64,000 nucleotides of DNA from Paracoccus aerodenitrificans (lineage in GTDB: Bacteria > Pseudomonadota > Alphaproteobacteria > Rhodobacterales > Rhodobacteraceae): positions 744,001 through 808,000 of the forward strand of contig NZ_CP115784.1 of NCBI RefSeq assembly GCF_027913215.1, written 5' to 3'. The notes below the pieces were generated by a model. It was not told the DNA's origin. It did no database searches and saw only the letters and a list, made by a program, of their open reading frames with translations. Position numbers and translations under genes: made by a program. Positions within the stretch are counted from its first letter, which is position 1. Each line of letters starts with the position of its first letter. Shown piece after piece: positions 43,662-52,222 of the stretch.

Positions 43662-43958
43662 TCACTGATTCCTGTTTGCCGCAGCCTGTTCCAGTATTTG
43701 CCTGTAACCTTCCCGCGACAGCCATTGAGCGCGCTCCAGATGGCTCTGCCAGCATCGCCGGGTTCGCATTTCATCTGATGCCGGATCGCGGTGCAGAACA
43801 ATTCGCGCCACTTCCTTCCAGTCGGCTTCCTCGAACTTGGCGTCCAGAATACGCAGATAGGTCACAAAGTGCTGCTCGTCATAGGCGGTGATGATATGGT
43901 CGGACGGGGCCAGATCATCCACATCAGGATCAAGTTCGACGGGTGCTTTCACGGTCAT
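43662..43958 (-). CDS. DUF2285 antiactivator, QseM-like
   Basis: A 98-residue stand-alone DUF2285 protein (DEQHFVTYLRILDAKFEEADWKEVARIVLHRD...RRCWQSHLERAQWLSREGYRQIL). In the R7A family, QseM is a short DUF2285 protein that blocks both FseA and TraR, keeping transfer off in most cells. It converges on the fseA-like locus with seven bases between them. The start overlaps a short unassigned frame; a hairpin lies 16 bases upstream. The assignment as QseM is by domain, size and neighbourhood. Confidence 0.7.
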   Translation of the reverse strand: MTVKAPVELDPDVDDLAPSDHIITAYDEQHFVTYLRILDAKFEEADWKEVARIVLHRDPASDEMRTRRCWQSHLERAQWLSREGYRQILEQAAANRNQ

Positions 43959-44419
43959 TCCCCTTCTTTCAGAAGAGTTTCTGCGGTTCGCCCCCGCAAT
44001 GAAACTCTCTGACTCCTGGTGATCGGGGAGTTAGTAACCGTGTTGAACGGCCCCATGGCCTTTAGCTGGAAAGCCTGTTGCATACGCCACAGGCTCCCCG
44101 ACCATAGGGTCAAGGAGTGTGGTGCCGTCACGGCCGACACCAACCGTCAACAGGGGTTACTAAGCCCCGGAGCAGTGCGTCTGCCCCATCTGCATTCATA
44201 GCCGAACTGCGCGCGGATGTCTTGAGCGAATCCGCATCGTCCTCCCTGAGTTGCTGAAATCTCACGTCTTTTCGCGCTGACATGGCCTCTGTCGGGGGTG
44301 CCGTCTGCGTATGTACGCAAATGCGGCACGCTACACGCCGCCGATCACTTCCCATGGTTCGCCATAGCGCGCCGCCGTCTCCGGCGGCCGCATCAACCTG
44401 ACGAACCGGAGGTGATCTC
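43959..44419. promoter_or_regulatory. Divergent control region of qseM-like and rdfS-like genes
   Basis: A 461-base gene-free region with a hairpin at 43974-44008 (AGAGTTTC/GAAACTCT with inner TGCGG/CCGCA) and a second dyad, ACTCC-N8-GGGGAGT, just beyond. In R7A the matching region carries operators for QseC. No qseC gene is evident here; a 62-residue frame on the minus strand ending at 43955 has no recognisable HTH. Confidence 0.5.
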
Positions 44420-44692
44420 ATGACCGAGCGCCGCAACACGGAAATGCCACCGCGAATGCTGCGTACTCAGGAAGCAGCACGTTTTCTCGGTATTTCTCTT
44501 CGCACACTGGAAAAGCACCGGACCTACGGGACGGGTCCGACCTATCGCAAAATCGGTGGCCGGGTTCTCTATACGGTCGAGGATCTCCAGTCTTGGGCCG
44601 ACATCGGAACGCGCAAATCCACCAGTGACGAGGGTGCAGGCACAGTCTTTCCGGCTCGCCCCCTGACGCCTGAAGAGCGGAGCAAGCTTTGA
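44420..44692 (+). CDS. RdfS-like excisionase (HTH_17)
   Basis: A 90-residue MerR-like HTH protein: LRTQEAARFLGISLRTLEKHRTYGTGPTYRKIGGRVLYTVEDLQSWA. A strong ribosome-binding site (CCGGAGGTGATC) precedes it. In the R7A-type ICE, the recombination directionality factor RdfS heads the same operon of repA, parA, traF and relaxase genes seen here. It would bias the integrase toward excision. The stop abuts the repA start. Confidence 0.78.
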   Translation: MTERRNTEMPPRMLRTQEAARFLGISLRTLEKHRTYGTGPTYRKIGGRVLYTVEDLQSWADIGTRKSTSDEGAGTVFPARPLTPEERSKL

Positions 44693-45784
44693 ATGCGGCG
44701 CGTCGATCACCCTGACGCCCAGCGGCGCGAAGGCGGTAGCGAGCGCAGCCACCTCGATCCCTTCGTGGTCGCAACCGGCGATGCCAGTCCACGCGACCAG
44801 CGCGATCTGATGGAACGGCCTTTCTTCTCGCTGGCGAAGACGCCGCGCACGAAGCCGATCCTCTACAAGACCGCCGATGTCGAGGTGCAGGTGTTCGGCA
44901 TGCCCGAACATGGAATGGCGACGATCTGGGATGCTGATGTGCTGATCTGGGCTGCAAGCCAGATCGTCGCCGCCGAAAACAACGGCATCAAGACATCCCG
45001 CTTCTTCCGCTTCACGCCCTATCATCTGCTGCGCGCCATCGGCCGCGACACCGGAAACCGGCAATATCTGCTGCTGAAGGCAGCGCTTGCCCGGCTGCAA
45101 TCCACGGTCGTCGCCACGACGATCCGTAACGGCAAGCATTGGCGCCGCCGCCAGTTCTCCTGGATCAACGAATGGGAAGAGATGACCACGCGCGACGGTC
45201 GCGTTGAGGGCATGGAGTTTGTCCTGCCCGAGTGGTTCTACAACAGTGTCCTTGACCGTTCGCTGGTCCTGACCATCGACCCGGATTATTTCCGGCTGAC
45301 CGGTGGTATCGAGCGCTGGCTCTACCGTGTTGCCCGCAAACACGCCGGACATCAGCCGCATGGCTGGCTGTTCGAGGTTGCGCACCTTTACCAGAAATCC
45401 GGCAGCATGGCCCGGCCATCGGACTTTGCACTGGACTTGCGCCGCATTGCTGCCCTCCAGCCGCTGCCCGGCTACCGGCTCAAGATCCTGCGCGAGGATC
45501 GCCGCGAACTGCTGCGAATCCGCCCCGAAAATCTATCCACAGTGCCTGTGGATAACATTGTGGATGCCGTCGGTACATCAGGCGCAAAGGGTATCGGTAC
45601 ATCAGGCGCAGCACTGTCGGCACATCAGGCGCACGAGCCCCAGTTAAGCCTCTGGAACCAAAAGAAGAATCCGACTGCTAACTTAGAATCTAACATAGAA
45701 TCTAACTTTTCTTCTTTGACGCGCGCGCATGAAAGGCACGGTGCCAGTGCCACTTCCCGCCAACCTGGGCGGGGTACGCCATGA
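44693..45784 (+). CDS. repA: RepA-type replication initiator
   Basis: A 363-residue initiator of the ICE/plasmid RepA type: ERPFFSLAKTPRTKPILYKTADVEVQVFG, then a winged-helix region (TPYHLLRAIGRDTGNRQYLLLKAALARLQST) and a second one (GIERWLYRVARKHAG). The C-terminal 60 residues are low-complexity and encoded by an origin-like DNA segment (45533-45713). The stop overlaps the parA start (ATGA). The family lets excised circles replicate. Confidence 0.85.
   Translation: MRRVDHPDAQRREGGSERSHLDPFVVATGDASPRDQRDLMERPFFSLAKTPRTKPILYKTADVEVQVFGMPEHGMATIWDADVLIWAASQIVAAENNGIKTSRFFRFTPYHLLRAIGRDTGNRQYLLLKAALARLQSTVVATTIRNGKHWRRRQFSWINEWEEMTTRDGRVEGMEFVLPEWFYNSVLDRSLVLTIDPDYFRLTGGIERWLYRVARKHAGHQPHGWLFEVAHLYQKSGSMARPSDFALDLRRIAALQPLPGYRLKILREDRRELLRIRPENLSTVPVDNIVDAVGTSGAKGIGTSGAALSAHQAHEPQLSLWNQKKNPTANLESNIESNFSSLTRAHERHGASATSRQPGRGTP
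45533..45713 (+). other. oriV: Candidate oriV: DnaA boxes, iterons and AT-rich 12-mers
   Basis: Within the 3' end of repA lie, in order: a DnaA-box pair in opposite orientation (CTATCCACA 45533-45541, one mismatch; TGTGGATAA 45547-45555, perfect); three iteron-like copies of CGGTACATCAGGCGC at 45571-45585, 45595-45609 and 45618-45632 (24- and 23-base spacing); and tandem AT-rich 12-mers CTAACTTAGAAT, CTAACATAGAAT and CTAACTTTTCTT (45678-45713). The third iteron is in a different reading frame from the first two. This is a textbook iteron origin layout. Confidence 0.7.
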
Positions 45785-46434
45785 TCGTCGCGCTCCTCAA
45801 TCAGAAAGGCGGCGTGGGCAAGACCACGCTCGCGCTGCATCTCGCCGGAGCCTGGGCTGCGCAAGGGAAGCGGGTCATCCTGATCGATGCCGACCCGCAA
45901 GGCTCCGCACTCGATTGGTCAGAGCGGCGCAGCCATGAAGGGCTGCCAAGGCTGCTCACCGTCATCGGCCTTGCCCGCGATACCCTGCACAGGGAAGCGC
46001 CGGAGCTGGCACGCGACGCCGATCATGTCGTCATTGATGGTCCGCCCCGTGTCGCTGGTCTGATGCGCTCTGCGCTGCTTGCAGCCGATCTGGTGCTGAT
46101 CCCGGTGCAGCCATCTCCTTTCGACGGCTGGGCCTCGGCCGAGATGTTGGCGCTTCTGAACGAAGCGCGCATCTATCGACCGGAGCTGTCCGCCCGTTTT
46201 CTGCTGAACCGATGCGCTGCGCGCACCGTCATCGCCCGCGAAACGGCCGAGACACTGGCTGACCATGATCCGCCCTTGCTGGCCACGACGATCGGCCAGC
46301 GTGTCGCCTTCGCCGAAGCCGCACAGACCGGACGGCTGGTGTCGGAGACCGATGGCGGCGAACGGGCTGCACAGGAGGTCACAGCGCTGGCGGCCGAGAT
46401 CGATGGCCTCGGTATCGGGAGGATCGTGCCATGA
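45781..46434 (+). CDS. parA: ParA partition ATPase
   Basis: A 217-residue deviant-Walker ATPase: NQKGGVGKTTLALHLAG (residues 7-23), LIDADPQGSALDW, and VVIDGPPRV. Short ParA proteins of this kind move plasmids or ICE circles along the nucleoid. It overlaps repA and the RHH gene by four bases each, in the order initiator, ATPase, small DNA-binding partner. Confidence 0.92.
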   Translation: MIVALLNQKGGVGKTTLALHLAGAWAAQGKRVILIDADPQGSALDWSERRSHEGLPRLLTVIGLARDTLHREAPELARDADHVVIDGPPRVAGLMRSALLAADLVLIPVQPSPFDGWASAEMLALLNEARIYRPELSARFLLNRCAARTVIARETAETLADHDPPLLATTIGQRVAFAEAAQTGRLVSETDGGERAAQEVTALAAEIDGLGIGRIVP

Positions 46435-46685
46435 CACGCCCGCCCGTCAAATCCGGCTTCGCATCGCGTCCGGGCAACCCCGATAGCTGGGTCAGAGCCA
46501 ACGATGCGCCGGCAACCTCCAAGACGGCTACGGAGGCGTTCACCGCGCGCCTGACCATCGACATCACGCCCGAACTGCGCGGGCGCATCAAGGTCGCCGC
46601 TTTCCGGCGCGGCGTCACCGTCGCTGTGATGCTGCGCGAGCTGCTGGTCCGCGAGTTTCCACTCGCCGAAGGAGATCAGCCATGA
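46431..46685 (+). CDS. RHH partner of ParA
   Basis: An 84-residue protein with a basic N-terminus and a ribbon-helix-helix pattern at the end (ARLTIDITPELRGRIKVAAFRRGVTVAVMLRELLVREF). It follows parA with a four-base overlap, so it is the likely centromere-binding ParB/ParG-type partner. In the neighbouring DNA no clear parS array was found. Confidence 0.72.
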   Translation: MTRPPVKSGFASRPGNPDSWVRANDAPATSKTATEAFTARLTIDITPELRGRIKVAAFRRGVTVAVMLRELLVREFPLAEGDQP

Positions 46686-47197
46686 CCGGTAAAACCGTGC
46701 GCGTTGCGCATGAACATCCGCAGGCGGGTGGGCCAACTCCGTTCGCCACAATGGTCGAGCTGACCTTCCAGAAGAAGGTCGAGCGCTGGATCAGGTTCGG
46801 TCACAAGAGTTTTGAGCAGATCATCGACCGCCGCCGCAGTCTGATCGGTTTTGCGCCCGAAAGCATCTTCGCCTTCGTCCGTTGGGCCTCCAACGATTAC
46901 GGCACTATCGTTTCGCGGCTCGACATCCTGCGCGCTGTCGGGCGTGGCGAACCGTACCAGACCGTGCCCTTCGTTCGTCCTGGCGGCGAGATCCTGCTGC
47001 GTATCGACGGCTGGCGACAAGTCCAGCGGGTGTTGGCCCTGATCGATGCCGTGGACGCGCTAGGCGTCGATCCGGTCGATGTTGCGCCGGAGCATTGGCG
47101 GCACGTCCACAACCGTTTGAGTGCTGGTCAGGAACCCAATCCCTACACCCCGGAGCGCCATGCCGCATGGGTCAGCCGCCGGAGGATCGCACCATGA
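46682..47197 (+). CDS. DUF2840 protein
   Basis: A 171-residue protein with the DUF2840 pattern (TMVELTFQKKVERWIRFGHKSFEQIIDRRRS...ESIFAFVRWASNDYGTIVSRLDILRAV). It is found almost only between parA and traF in alphaproteobacterial ICEs; function is unknown. Four-base overlaps on both sides place it in the transfer operon. Confidence 0.85.
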   Translation: MTGKTVRVAHEHPQAGGPTPFATMVELTFQKKVERWIRFGHKSFEQIIDRRRSLIGFAPESIFAFVRWASNDYGTIVSRLDILRAVGRGEPYQTVPFVRPGGEILLRIDGWRQVQRVLALIDAVDALGVDPVDVAPEHWRHVHNRLSAGQEPNPYTPERHAAWVSRRRIAP

Positions 47198-47739
47198 GCC
47201 GTCGTCATATCCTTGCCGTGTCCATGCTGGCCGTCGGCACGCTTGTCGTCACGGCGGTTGCCGATCTGCCAACCCGGCTGATCTGGAATGCGACTGCCAG
47301 CGCGCCCATCGGCTTCTACACAGTTGCTCCCGCTGATGCGCTCGAAGTGCCCGAACTGGTCGCCATCATGCCGTCTGAGCCGCTGGAGCGGTTCATGGTC
47401 GATCGCGGCTATATCGGACGCGGCGTGCCGCTGCTGAAGCGTGTCCTCGGCCTGCCGGGACAGCGCGTTTGCCGCAACGGTGCGACCATTACCGTCGATC
47501 ATGTCGAGATGGGGGACGCGCTGGAGCGCGACCGCATGGGCCGCGATCTGCCGGTCTGGCAGGGCTGCCGCATTATCGGCGACGGTGAACTCTTCCTCAT
47601 GAATTGGGACATCCGGGACAGCCTCGATGGCCGTTACTTCGGACCTGTTCCCGCCAGTTCCGTCATCGGCCGGGCGCTGCCGCTCTGGACCGATGGGGAA
47701 GGTGATGGCCGCTACGAATGGCGGGCGGCCACGCATTGA
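47194..47739 (+). CDS. traF: TraF-like S26 signal peptidase
   Basis: A 181-residue S26-family peptidase with an N-terminal membrane anchor (about 5-25). Catalytic Ser is in NATASAPIGFYTV and Lys in VPLLKRVLGLPGQRV; the C-terminal box is DSLDGRYFGPVP. In RP4, TraF cleaves and cyclises the TrbC pilin. TrbC is encoded at 63432, so a substrate is present. The start overlaps the DUF2840 stop (ATGA). Confidence 0.9.
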   Translation: MSRRHILAVSMLAVGTLVVTAVADLPTRLIWNATASAPIGFYTVAPADALEVPELVAIMPSEPLERFMVDRGYIGRGVPLLKRVLGLPGQRVCRNGATITVDHVEMGDALERDRMGRDLPVWQGCRIIGDGELFLMNWDIRDSLDGRYFGPVPASSVIGRALPLWTDGEGDGRYEWRAATH

Positions 47740-47774
47740 ACCCACGCCGAAACCTCGACGACAGGAGATTTTTC

Positions 47775-48110
47775 ATGCCACAGATCGGATTGTTCACGCG
47801 CGATGAAACGGGCTTTTCCGGGCGCGTTCACACGCTCACGCTCTTCCGTGAGCTTACCATCATGCCAGCCGAGCATTCGGACGCCGAAAACGCGCCGGAC
47901 TACCGTGTCCATCACGGAGCTGATGACGGCCCCGAGGTCGGCGCTGCATGGAAACGCACCGGCGAAAAGGCTGGCGAATATCTCTCGGTGCTGCTCGACG
48001 ATCCCGCCTTGCCGCAGCCGATCCGCGCCAACCTGTTCCGCGACGACGATGCAGGCTCGTCATGGTCGCTGCACTGGAGCCGCCCGCGGCCCCGCGAAGA
48101 TCGGGACTGA
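47775..48110 (+). CDS. DUF736 protein, second copy
   Basis: A 111-residue DUF736 protein (MPQIGLFTRDETGFSGRVHTLTLF...GPEVGAAWKR...LDDPALPQPIRANLF). It shares the family pattern with the copy at 42099 but is clearly diverged. It sits between traF and the transglycosylase in the transfer operon. Confidence 0.85.
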   Translation: MPQIGLFTRDETGFSGRVHTLTLFRELTIMPAEHSDAENAPDYRVHHGADDGPEVGAAWKRTGEKAGEYLSVLLDDPALPQPIRANLFRDDDAGSSWSLHWSRPRPREDRD

Positions 48111-48114
48111 GATC

Positions 48115-48825
48115 ATGCGATCCCGCGCCCTTCTTCTCTTCACGGCCCTTCTGTCGGCTGGCAGCGGATTGACGCCAGCGCTTGCGCAGGTCACGCAGCA
48201 ACCCGCGCCTGTCACTGCGCATCCCCATGCTGCTTTCATTGCCGAGGCGTCACAGCGTTTCGGCATTCCAGAGCACTGGATTCGGGCCGTGCTGCGTGTG
48301 GAAAGCGCGGGCGATGTGCGCGCCATCTCATCGGCGGGTGCAATGGGACTGATGCAGGTCATGCCCGATACCTGGGCGGGCCTGCGCAGCCGTCATGGCC
48401 TCGGACGCGATCCTTACGATCCGCGCGACAACATCCTCGCAGGTACGGCGTATCTGCGCGAGATGTGGGACCGGTATGGCAATGTCGCGGCCATGCTTGC
48501 CGCCTACAATGCCGGTCCCGGTCGCTATGATGAGCATCTGGCGACAGGTCGCACTTTGCCCGCAGAAACACGCGCCTATGTCGCCACGCTCGCACCTGTT
48601 CTTGGGCTTGCGACTGCGCCTGATGTGCCGACGATCGTGCCGCCGCCACCGCCAGATTGGCGCGAAGCTCCGCTTTTCGTGGCGCAATCCGGCGGCAATT
48701 CGGTTGCAGCCAATCAGCCGTCGAACGACGTCCGCGCAACCGTTCCTATGCGCGTTTCCGTCGATCAGGAGCCGCAGGACGGCGGCATCTTCGTGGCCCG
48801 TGCGAGCAATGGAGATGCGCCATGA
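48115..48825 (+). CDS. Lytic transglycosylase (VirB1-like)
   Basis: A 236-residue secreted SLT-family enzyme. A signal peptide ends near ALAQ (about residue 25). The catalytic Glu is in VLRVESAGD; GAMGLMQVMPDTW and AAYNAGPGRYDEHL complete the SLT motifs. It opens peptidoglycan for assembly of the mating channel. The C-terminal 60 residues are Pro-rich and disordered. Four bases separate it from the DUF736 gene. Confidence 0.9.
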   Translation: MRSRALLLFTALLSAGSGLTPALAQVTQQPAPVTAHPHAAFIAEASQRFGIPEHWIRAVLRVESAGDVRAISSAGAMGLMQVMPDTWAGLRSRHGLGRDPYDPRDNILAGTAYLREMWDRYGNVAAMLAAYNAGPGRYDEHLATGRTLPAETRAYVATLAPVLGLATAPDVPTIVPPPPPDWREAPLFVAQSGGNSVAANQPSNDVRATVPMRVSVDQEPQDGGIFVARASNGDAP

Positions 48826-49138
48826 GCATGGCGTCTCCACGCGCTTTCGGTCCGCTTCCGGTGTGCAGTCAGGCAAGGGGTCGCCTGGCTGCATTCCCGG
48901 CAGGAAGGGCAAAAAGGGCAGGGAAGGCGGAGGGCAAGATAAAGGAAACCGGCACTACGCTGGCCGGATTTCTGAAATTGTTGTTGTCTGCACACTGGTT
49001 AGGGGAGCCGCGGGCGGCACCCTGTTTTTGGACGGCGCGTGCCGTGATTTTGCGCAAAGCCTTGGCTTTGCAGGATTTCGACCGGCACCATGGCCGCCGA
49101 ACGCCCGATTTTCCGCGATTTTGGCCAGAGGCGCAGCC
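48826..49138. other. oriT: Candidate oriT region upstream of relaxase
   Basis: A 313-base gene-free stretch directly before the relaxase gene, the usual site of oriT. It holds an 8-bp dyad GCAAAGCC-TT-GGCTTTGC (49054-49071) abutting CAGGATTTC. The complementary strand thus reads AATCCTGC, close to the MOBP nick core ATCCTG/C. Another imperfect dyad, AAACCGGC/GCCGGATTT, lies at about 48946-48971. The dyad lies 3' rather than 5' of the putative nick, which weakens the case. Confidence 0.4.
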
Positions 49139-51202
49139 ATGAGCGCCGACGACGAGAACCGCTTCCGGCCCAAGCCGGGCCGCATCCGCGCCGATGCCCC
49201 CAAGCTCGGCAAGGCCAAGAGTTTTCTGACGCAGGCGAAGAAGTTGGCCCGGCAGCACAGCAACAGCCCGTCGCGGTCATCCGCGTCATCCTCGCCACGC
49301 TCCCGATCGGCAGCCACCGCCAAGGGCGGCAAGGCATCACGGACGAGCAGCGGGCCGGGCCTCAAGCGTGGACGCGGCGCGTCGTTCGTGCGTGCCCGCA
49401 CCTTGTCGGGCGGTTGGAAGCACAGCACTTCCGGTATGCGCCGTGTTGTCGTGAAAACCCGCTATGTCCAGCAGGCGGGAAAAAACGGCAAGGCGGCTGC
49501 CCATCTTCGCTACATCCAGCGCGACGGCACGTCCCGCGATGGCGAGCGCGGCCAGCTCTATTCCGCGACCGACGACCGCGCCGACGGCAACGTTTTCCTT
49601 GATCGCGGCAAGGACGATCGCCACCAGTTCCGGTTCATCGTCTCGCCGGAAGACGGCGCGGACCTCACCGACCTGACCGCACACACCCGCGACCTCATGC
49701 GCCAGATCGAAACCGACCTCGGCACGAAACTCGATTGGGTCGCGGTCAATCATCACAACACCGGCCATCCCCATGTGCATGTCATCGTCCGGGGCAAGGA
49801 CGACCTGGGCGAGAATCTGGTCATCAACGGCGACTATCTCGCCAACGGCATCCGTGAGCGGGCCAGCGAATTGACCACGCTGGAGCTAGGTACCGTCACC
49901 GAGATCGAGCAGACCCGCAAGCTCTCGGCCGAGGTGGACCAGGACCGCTTCACCCGCATCGACCGCGCGATGACGGAGGAAGCCGATGAACGCTTCATCG
50001 ACCTGCGCCATGAACCCGATGATGTCCGTCGCCAGTTCAATCGCACGCTGCGCCTGCGCCGTCTCGCCAAGCTGGAGCAAATGGGCCTCGCCATCGAACA
50101 CGCGCCGGGCGTCTGGGAGTTGAGCGAGCGGATGGAACCGGCCTTGCGCGAGTTGGGCGAGCGCGGCGACATCATCCGCAATATGCACAAGGCGCTGAAG
50201 ACCGATGGCCTGGAGCGCGATCCGATGAGCTTCCAGCTTCATGATGCCGCGCCCGAGACGCCCATCGTCGGCCGCGTCGTGGACAAGTATCTCACCGACG
50301 AGATGGGCGAGAACCTGACCGTGGTGGTGGATGGGATCGACGGGCGCACCCACCATGTTCCGGGCATCGACCCGGCCCGCGTCGAGGACGCCCGGATTGG
50401 CAGCGTCATCGAGATCGGCCCGGCCGATACGGTGCAGCGCCCATCCGACCGGACCATTGCCGCCATCGCCGAGGATGGCGTCTATCGGCCGAGCCGTCAT
50501 CTGGAACAGGCCAAGTTCGAGGGCCGGGTTCCGGGAGGCGATTATGAGGGCTATGTTGATGCCCATGTCCGGCGGCTGGAGGCGTTGCGCCGTGCCGGGA
50601 TCGTCGAGCGGATCGACTCCGACCAATGGCGCATCCCCGAGGATTTCGAGAGCCGCGCCGCAGCCTATGATGCTGGCCGCAACCGGCAGGCAAGCATCCG
50701 TGTCATCTCGACCTTCAATCTGGAAAGCCAGATAGGTTCGGATGGCGCGACCTGGCTCGACCGGCGTCTGGTTACACCCGACGCATCGGATCTCGCTCCG
50801 GCCGGTTTCGGGCAGCAGGTGCGCGATGCCATGGACCAGCGGCGTGAGCACCATATCGAACAGGGTGACGCCACCCGAGCGCGGGATGGTCGCATCTTCT
50901 ACCGGCGTAGCCTTCTCGCCACGCTGCGCGAGCGCGAAGTCGCCCGCGTCGGCACGGAGATGGCCGAGAGCAAGGCGCTGCCGTTCCGGGCGGCGGCGGA
51001 TGGCGAGAAGATCAGCGGCCAGTTTACCGGCACCGTCCAGCTATCGAGCGGCAAGTTCGCGGTGGTCGAACAGAGCCACGAGTTCACCCTTGTCCCATGG
51101 CGGCCGGTGATCGACCGCCAGCTCGGCCGCGAGGTCGCGGGCATCGTGCAGGGCGGATCGGTGTCTTGGCAGTTGGGGCGACAACGTGGGCTGGGACTAT
51201 AA
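49139..51202 (+). CDS. rlxS: MOBP/VirD2-type relaxase (DUF3363)
   Basis: A 687-residue relaxase. The first 110 residues are basic and disordered. The VirD2-like catalytic domain follows, with the metal-binding motif NHHNTGHPHVHVIVRG; the C-terminal DUF3363 region carries the typical end (VSWQLGRQRGLGL). The start is ATG 49139; upstream in-frame extension reads through the transglycosylase gene in another frame. It nicks oriT and pilots the strand. Symbol follows the R7A naming by homology of context. Its end is intact; cargo was inserted just downstream. Confidence 0.9.
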   Translation: MSADDENRFRPKPGRIRADAPKLGKAKSFLTQAKKLARQHSNSPSRSSASSSPRSRSAATAKGGKASRTSSGPGLKRGRGASFVRARTLSGGWKHSTSGMRRVVVKTRYVQQAGKNGKAAAHLRYIQRDGTSRDGERGQLYSATDDRADGNVFLDRGKDDRHQFRFIVSPEDGADLTDLTAHTRDLMRQIETDLGTKLDWVAVNHHNTGHPHVHVIVRGKDDLGENLVINGDYLANGIRERASELTTLELGTVTEIEQTRKLSAEVDQDRFTRIDRAMTEEADERFIDLRHEPDDVRRQFNRTLRLRRLAKLEQMGLAIEHAPGVWELSERMEPALRELGERGDIIRNMHKALKTDGLERDPMSFQLHDAAPETPIVGRVVDKYLTDEMGENLTVVVDGIDGRTHHVPGIDPARVEDARIGSVIEIGPADTVQRPSDRTIAAIAEDGVYRPSRHLEQAKFEGRVPGGDYEGYVDAHVRRLEALRRAGIVERIDSDQWRIPEDFESRAAAYDAGRNRQASIRVISTFNLESQIGSDGATWLDRRLVTPDASDLAPAGFGQQVRDAMDQRREHHIEQGDATRARDGRIFYRRSLLATLREREVARVGTEMAESKALPFRAAADGEKISGQFTGTVQLSSGKFAVVEQSHEFTLVPWRPVIDRQLGREVAGIVQGGSVSWQLGRQRGLGL

Positions 51203-51284
51203 CTCTTTGATTCGCGTCTGCCTTCGGGGTGATGCCAATCCCCGTCATGTCGATAATCCCAAAAGCTCGCTGTCTCGACAAACG

Positions 51285-52199
51285 CTAAGTGAAGATCGGA
51301 GGTCTTGCACTATCGCGTGCGAACTCTTCGATCAGAAAATCCAGCAGGACGCGGAGTTTCGGAGCAAGGTGCTGCCGCGATGGATAGACCGCATAGAGCG
51401 TGGTTTCGACCGTGCTCCAATCCTCCAGCGCGGGTTGGAGTCGGCCTTCCCTCAAATCGTCCTCGACATAGGGATAGGGCATCAGACTGACCCCGAAGCC
51501 GGCACGCAGCGCATCGCGCACGGCGAGGCTCGACGAGACGGAGTATCGCGCATCGACGGTGACCTGCTCGGTCCGTCCCTCCTTGCTGAATTCCCATATG
51601 TCCGCATGACCCGAGAGGCTGAAGCGGATGCTGGTGAACGCCTTCAGATCGGTAGGCGTTTCAGGCTTGCCGTGCTTCTCGAAATACGAAGGCGCGGCGC
51701 ACAGCACATGCGACATGACCGCGAGCTTGCGGGCGATCAGGCTGGAATCCTCCAGATTGTCGCTGCCGCGAATGGCGAGATCGAAGCTTTCGCGGATAAT
51801 ATCCACACGCCGGTCGTCGAGATGAAGGTCGAGCTTCAAATCGGGATAGCGCGACAGAAACTCCGGGATAGCCGCCGAGAGCCGCGTAAGGATCACGGTC
51901 ATCGGCGCACTGACTTTCAACGTACCACTTGGCGTCGTCTTGATTGGGCAGAGCGCCTGATCGGCCTCGGCCAGCGCATCCAACCCGCGCGTGACATGCT
52001 CCAAATAGAGCCTGCCTTCTTCGGTCAGCGCCATGCGCCGCGTCGTCCGGTTGATGAGACGTGCGCCGAGATGGGCTTCCAACTCGGCGATGTTTTTGCT
52101 GATCGCGGCGGGGGAAAGGCCGAGGCTTCGGCCGGCTTCCGCGAAACTGTTCAGTTCCGCCACGCGGTGGAACACTTTCAAGGCGGTGAGGCGGTCCAT
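51285..52199 (-). CDS. LysR-type regulator
   Basis: A 304-residue LysR regulator. HTH near residues 3-62 (LTALKVFHRVAELNSFAEAGRSLGLSP...ISKNIAELEAHLG), then a PBP2-like effector domain (LKVSAPMTVILTRL...LAIRGSDNLEDSSL). It is divergent from the nitroreductase/EamA pair, with a T-N11-A dyad between them, and is their likely regulator. The effector is unknown. Confidence 0.9.
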   Translation of the reverse strand: MDRLTALKVFHRVAELNSFAEAGRSLGLSPAAISKNIAELEAHLGARLINRTTRRMALTEEGRLYLEHVTRGLDALAEADQALCPIKTTPSGTLKVSAPMTVILTRLSAAIPEFLSRYPDLKLDLHLDDRRVDIIRESFDLAIRGSDNLEDSSLIARKLAVMSHVLCAAPSYFEKHGKPETPTDLKAFTSIRFSLSGHADIWEFSKEGRTEQVTVDARYSVSSSLAVRDALRAGFGVSLMPYPYVEDDLREGRLQPALEDWSTVETTLYAVYPSRQHLAPKLRVLLDFLIEEFARDSARPPIFT

Positions 52200-52222
52200 C
52201 GCATCTTTCCCTGTCAGTAAAT

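Noticed and set aside
43955..44143. 62-residue frame ending in ATGA overlap with the qseM-like gene
   Set aside because: No HTH or other motif is visible and much of it spans hairpin-forming regulatory DNA; kept only as a possibility in the findings.
45571..45632. CRISPR-like array
   Set aside because: Three 15-base repeats with 8-9 base gaps are far too short for CRISPR; they fit iterons. No cas gene or CRISPR array was seen anywhere in the window.
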